From contig DIGA01000032.1 of the NCBI GenBank assembly GCA_002419365.1, positions 1 through 8,592 of the forward strand: a DNA stretch of 8,592 nt, written 5' to 3'. This document shows, piece by piece, positions 7,081 to 8,592 of the stretch. Every line of letters starts with the position of its first letter. Positions within the stretch are counted from its first letter, which is position 1. The notes below the pieces were generated by a model, which did not search any database, was not told the origin of the DNA, and saw only the letters and a list, made by a program, of their open reading frames with translations. The translations under genes and the position numbers were made by a program. Source of the DNA: Mageeibacillus sp. UBA5734 (GTDB taxonomy: Bacteria > Bacillota > Clostridia > Saccharofermentanales > UBA5734).

Positions 7081-7109
7081 ATTATATCCCAAGTGACTGG
7101 AAGCGTCAA
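7081..7109 (-). promoter_or_regulatory. Sigma-A-type promoter of the NlpC/P60 gene
   Basis: On the minus strand, TTGACG (7109-7104) and a consensus TATAAT (7086-7081) are separated by the optimal 17 bp. Transcription would start near 7074, leaving a leader of about 69 bases. The -35 lies inside a 12-bp perfect palindrome, so it may be controlled by a DNA-binding protein. Confidence 0.82.
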
Positions 7110-7116
7110 ATTTGAC
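7105..7116. promoter_or_regulatory. Perfect palindrome over the NlpC/P60 gene -35 box (possible operator)
   Basis: GTCAAATTTGAC is a 12-bp perfect palindrome that contains the -35 of the minus-strand promoter. Its arms GTCAA/TTGAC are the same as those of the palindrome at 7131-7143. The plus-strand arm is not needed by either promoter. A dimeric regulator site is a plausible reading, but no regulator gene is in the window. Confidence 0.4.
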
Positions 7117-7130
7117 CCGTCCCGGACCCA

Positions 7131-7143
7131 TGTCAACTTGACA
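7131..7143. promoter_or_regulatory. Palindrome over the trpB -35 box (possible operator)
   Basis: TGTCAA-C-TTGACA is a 13-base palindrome with 6-bp arms. Its right arm is the consensus -35 of the trpB promoter. It resembles the palindrome at 7105-7116, with centres about 26 bp apart. It could bind the same dimeric regulator, or it could be chance, since one arm is fixed by the promoter consensus. Confidence 0.4.
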
Positions 7144-7166
7144 GTTAATTTTTGCCCCCCTATACT
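7138..7166 (+). promoter_or_regulatory. Sigma-A-type promoter of the T-box leader and trpB
   Basis: Consensus TTGACA (7138-7143) and TATACT (7161-7166) are separated by 17 bp. Transcription would start near A7173, just ahead of the T-box leader. The match is strong, as expected for a unit controlled mainly by attenuation after initiation. It is back to back with the NlpC/P60 promoter, the two -35 boxes being 28 bp apart. Confidence 0.87.
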
Positions 7167-7172
7167 GATTTC

Positions 7173-7494
7173 AATAGAATCTGCACAAACCGATGAGCAA
7201 GAAGAGTACACCCATGACCGCTTCACAGCGAGCTGCCGCCAGTGCAAGGGCAGTAAGGCCGCATGGGTCGAATGGACTTGCGAGGGCGATCCGAACAATA
7301 ACCTGTGATGGACTGGCATTTTATCACCGCCAGCCCCGCGGTTTTTCCAGTAGGCATCGACGGGAAGCCGACCCGTTAGCAAGCTGGCCATGCTGGTTAG
7401 ATCCGGCATGATGAAGTGGGCTCTCAGGAGCCAACAAGGGTGGTACCGCAGGATTTGAATCTTGTCCCTGTTCTTACAGGGGCGGGATTTTTTT
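7173..7494 (+). ncRNA. T-box riboswitch, tryptophan specifier (UGG)
   Basis: This is a leader RNA that senses uncharged tRNA-Trp and controls trpB by antitermination. Stem I spans about 7190-7286. The lower helix is GCAAG (7197-7201) with CTTGC (7277-7281). The specifier loop has GAGTA on its 5' side and GAA-TGG-A on its 3' side, with specifier TGG at 7273-7275. The helix above it is ACCCAT (7210-7215) with ATGGGT (7263-7268). AGCGAG lies near the apex (7227-7232), and CTGCC/GGCAG closes the terminal loop. A possible pseudoknot lies at 7305-7333, further hairpins at 7360-7376 and 7389-7410, and Stem III at 7419-7432. The T-box sequence AGGGTGGTACCGCA is at 7437-7450. The antiterminator pairs 7437-7440 with 7466-7469 and 7448-7454 with 7459-7465, leaving the 7-base bulge TGGTACC for the tRNA acceptor end. 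The terminator follows at 7460-7494. Confidence 0.95.
7460..7494 (+). terminator. T-box-controlled intrinsic terminator upstream of trpB
   Basis: A 12-bp stem (7460-7471 with 7476-7487, three G-U pairs, loop TCTT) is followed by seven T (7488-7494). Its 5' arm includes the bases 7460-7469 used by the antiterminator, so the two structures exclude each other. It is expected to form when tRNA-Trp is charged, stopping transcription 79 bases before the trpB ATG. Confidence 0.93.
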
Positions 7495-7538
7495 ATGTTG
7501 CGGGCCGATCAACCGATTACAGCAACGATGTGAGCAAT

Positions 7539-7552
7539 GCCCGTTCACGGGC
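7539..7552 (+). other. Small hairpin just before the trpB ribosome site
   Basis: GCCCG (7539-7543) pairs with CGGGC (7548-7552) around a TTCA loop, ending 4 bases before the AAAGGAG ribosome site (7557-7563). An identical CGGGCC at 7501-7506 could pair with the same GCCCG instead. A role in translation is only a guess. Confidence 0.35.
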
Positions 7553-7572
7553 CATGAAAGGAGCACAAAGCC

Positions 7573-8592
7573 ATGTCCAACATTCCGTACCGTACCCATT
7601 TGAGTGAAGAGGACATTCCGCGCTACTGGTACAACATGCAGGCTGACATGAAGGAGAAGCACGATCCCTTCATCCATCCCGGGCGCCTCGATCCGGTCGT
7701 TTATGAAGATCTCCAACCGGTTTTCTGTGACGAACTGATCAAACAGGAAGTCAATACGACCGATCGCCTGATCGAGATTCCCGAAGGCATCCGGGAAGTC
7801 TATAAAATTTACCGTCCTTCCCCGCTCTGCCGCGCCTATAACCTGGAAAAGGCTCTGGGCACCCCGGCGAAGATCTACTACAAATTCGAAGGCAACAATA
7901 CCTCGGGCAGCCACAAGCTGAACTCGGCGGTCGCCCAAGTCTATTATGCCAAGGAACAGGGCATCACCAACCTGACCACTGAGACGGGTGCAGGCCAATG
8001 GGGTACAGCGCTTGCCATGGCTTCCAAGCTCTATGGCGTCGACCTGACAGTCTTCATGGTCAAGGTCTCATTCCATCAAAAGCCCTATCGCAAGGCCGTC
8101 ATCGAGACCTTTGATGGCAAGATCATCGCCAGCCCTTCCGAAACAACCGAAGTCGGCCGTATGCTCCTGGCCCAGGATCCGACAACTTCCGGCAGCCTTG
8201 GCATGGCCATTTCCGAAGCGATCGAAATGGCGGTCAAGACGCCCAATTCACGCTATGTGCTTGGCTCGGTCTTGAACCAGGTTCTCCTCCACCAGTCTGT
8301 CATCGGTGTCGAAGCCAAAACCGCTTTTGAAAAAATCGGCGATTATCCGGACATCATCATCGGTTGTGCTGGTGGCGGTTCCAACCTGGGCGGCCTGATT
8401 GCACCCTTCATGGGTGACAAGCTCCAAGGCAAGAGCAACCCCTATTTCATCGCTGTCGAGCCAGCCTCCTGCCCGACCATGACCCGCGGTCGCTTTGCCT
8501 ATGACTTCGCCGACACTGGCCGCGTCACCCCGCTGACCAAGATGTATACACTCGGCTGCGATTTCAAACCGTCCAGCATCCACGCCGGCGGC
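7573..8592 (+). CDS. trpB: Tryptophan synthase beta chain, TrpB2-type (3' end beyond window)
   Basis: This is a PLP enzyme that joins indole and L-serine to make L-tryptophan in the cytoplasm. 340 residues are visible from the start; full-length members of this subfamily are about 450. The N-terminus (MSNIPYRTHL), the extended segment before the PLP site, and ETGAGQWG (137-144, where TrpB1 has ETGAGQHG) mark the TrpB2 subfamily. Lys115 in GSHKLNSA is the PLP Schiff-base lysine. Glu137 matches the catalytic Glu, and CAGGGSN (265-271) is the PLP phosphate loop. Start: AAAGGAG (7557-7563) lies 9 bases before the ATG. It sits directly behind a tRNA-Trp T-box, which independently supports the tryptophan assignment. 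No trpA precedes it. TrpB2 enzymes usually work without tight TrpA pairing and may salvage free indole. Related PLP fold-II enzymes are unlikely given these motifs. Confidence 0.95.
   Translation, partial: MSNIPYRTHLSEEDIPRYWYNMQADMKEKHDPFIHPGRLDPVVYEDLQPVFCDELIKQEVNTTDRLIEIPEGIREVYKIYRPSPLCRAYNLEKALGTPAKIYYKFEGNNTSGSHKLNSAVAQVYYAKEQGITNLTTETGAGQWGTALAMASKLYGVDLTVFMVKVSFHQKPYRKAVIETFDGKIIASPSETTEVGRMLLAQDPTTSGSLGMAISEAIEMAVKTPNSRYVLGSVLNQVLLHQSVIGVEAKTAFEKIGDYPDIIIGCAGGGSNLGGLIAPFMGDKLQGKSNPYFIAVEPASCPTMTRGRFAYDFADTGRVTPLTKMYTLGCDFKPSSIHAGG

Noticed and set aside
7495..7533. 12-codon open frame (MLRADQPITATM) just after the T-box terminator
   Set aside because: It has no ribosome site and no Trp codons. 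It is not a trp leader peptide; control is by the T-box.
7474..7998. 174-codon minus-strand open frame across the T-box terminator and the start of trpB
   Set aside because: It is antisense to clear TrpB2 coding sequence, has no ribosome site and no recognisable domain.
1..8592. CRISPR array, tRNA/rRNA genes, insertion sequence or phage genes
   Set aside because: I saw no regularly spaced repeats, cloverleaf, transposase motif or target-site duplication. The region reads as ordinary chromosomal housekeeping units.

Overview
The window looks like a chromosomal segment of an anaerobic, Gram-positive (Bacillota, clostridia-like) bacterium. Four things point that way: a tryptophan T-box riboswitch, a reverse-order rubrerythrin of the type known from clostridia, a secreted SH3-NlpC/P60 peptidoglycan hydrolase, and AGGAGG-type ribosome binding sites with sigma-A-like promoters and U-run terminators. 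Genus cannot be set from the sequence. I see no transposase, integrase, phage gene, CRISPR array, tRNA or rRNA.

Layout. (1) Positions 1-2145, minus strand: a carbohydrate-type ABC importer operon. The lipoprotein solute-binding gene comes first, then a 13-bp intergenic stem-loop, then a MalF-type permease that runs off the left edge. (2) Positions 2146-2666: an AT-rich divergent regulatory region. It carries a probable extended -10 promoter and a foldable leader for the ABC operon, plus a probable promoter for the gene on the other side. (3) Positions 2667-3206, plus strand: reverse rubrerythrin, followed by its own terminator. That terminator faces a second one belonging to the convergent secDF operon. 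(4) Positions 3403-5641, minus strand: secD and secF as separate genes overlapping by 8 bases, with their own promoter. (5) Positions 5776-7005, minus strand: a secreted two-SH3 plus NlpC/P60 cell-wall hydrolase with its own promoter and terminator. (6) Positions 7006-7572: a second divergent control region. It has back-to-back sigma-A promoters, two GTCAA/TTGAC palindromes over the two -35 boxes, and a complete T-box leader with specifier codon TGG. (7) Position 7573 to the right edge, plus strand: a TrpB2-type tryptophan synthase beta chain, the T-box target.

How they fit together. These are mostly independent housekeeping and stress units: sugar uptake, peroxide/oxygen defence, protein secretion, wall remodelling and tryptophan synthesis. 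SecDF would assist export of proteins such as the solute-binding lipoprotein and the NlpC/P60 enzyme, but no dedicated link is visible. The best-supported regulatory story is tryptophan control of trpB2: uncharged tRNA-Trp should stabilise the antiterminator at 7437-7469 and prevent termination at 7460-7494. I found no evidence for a wholly new multi-gene system. The observations most worth following are the T-box architecture, the paired palindromes over the divergent nlpC/trpB promoters, and the structured leader of the ABC operon.
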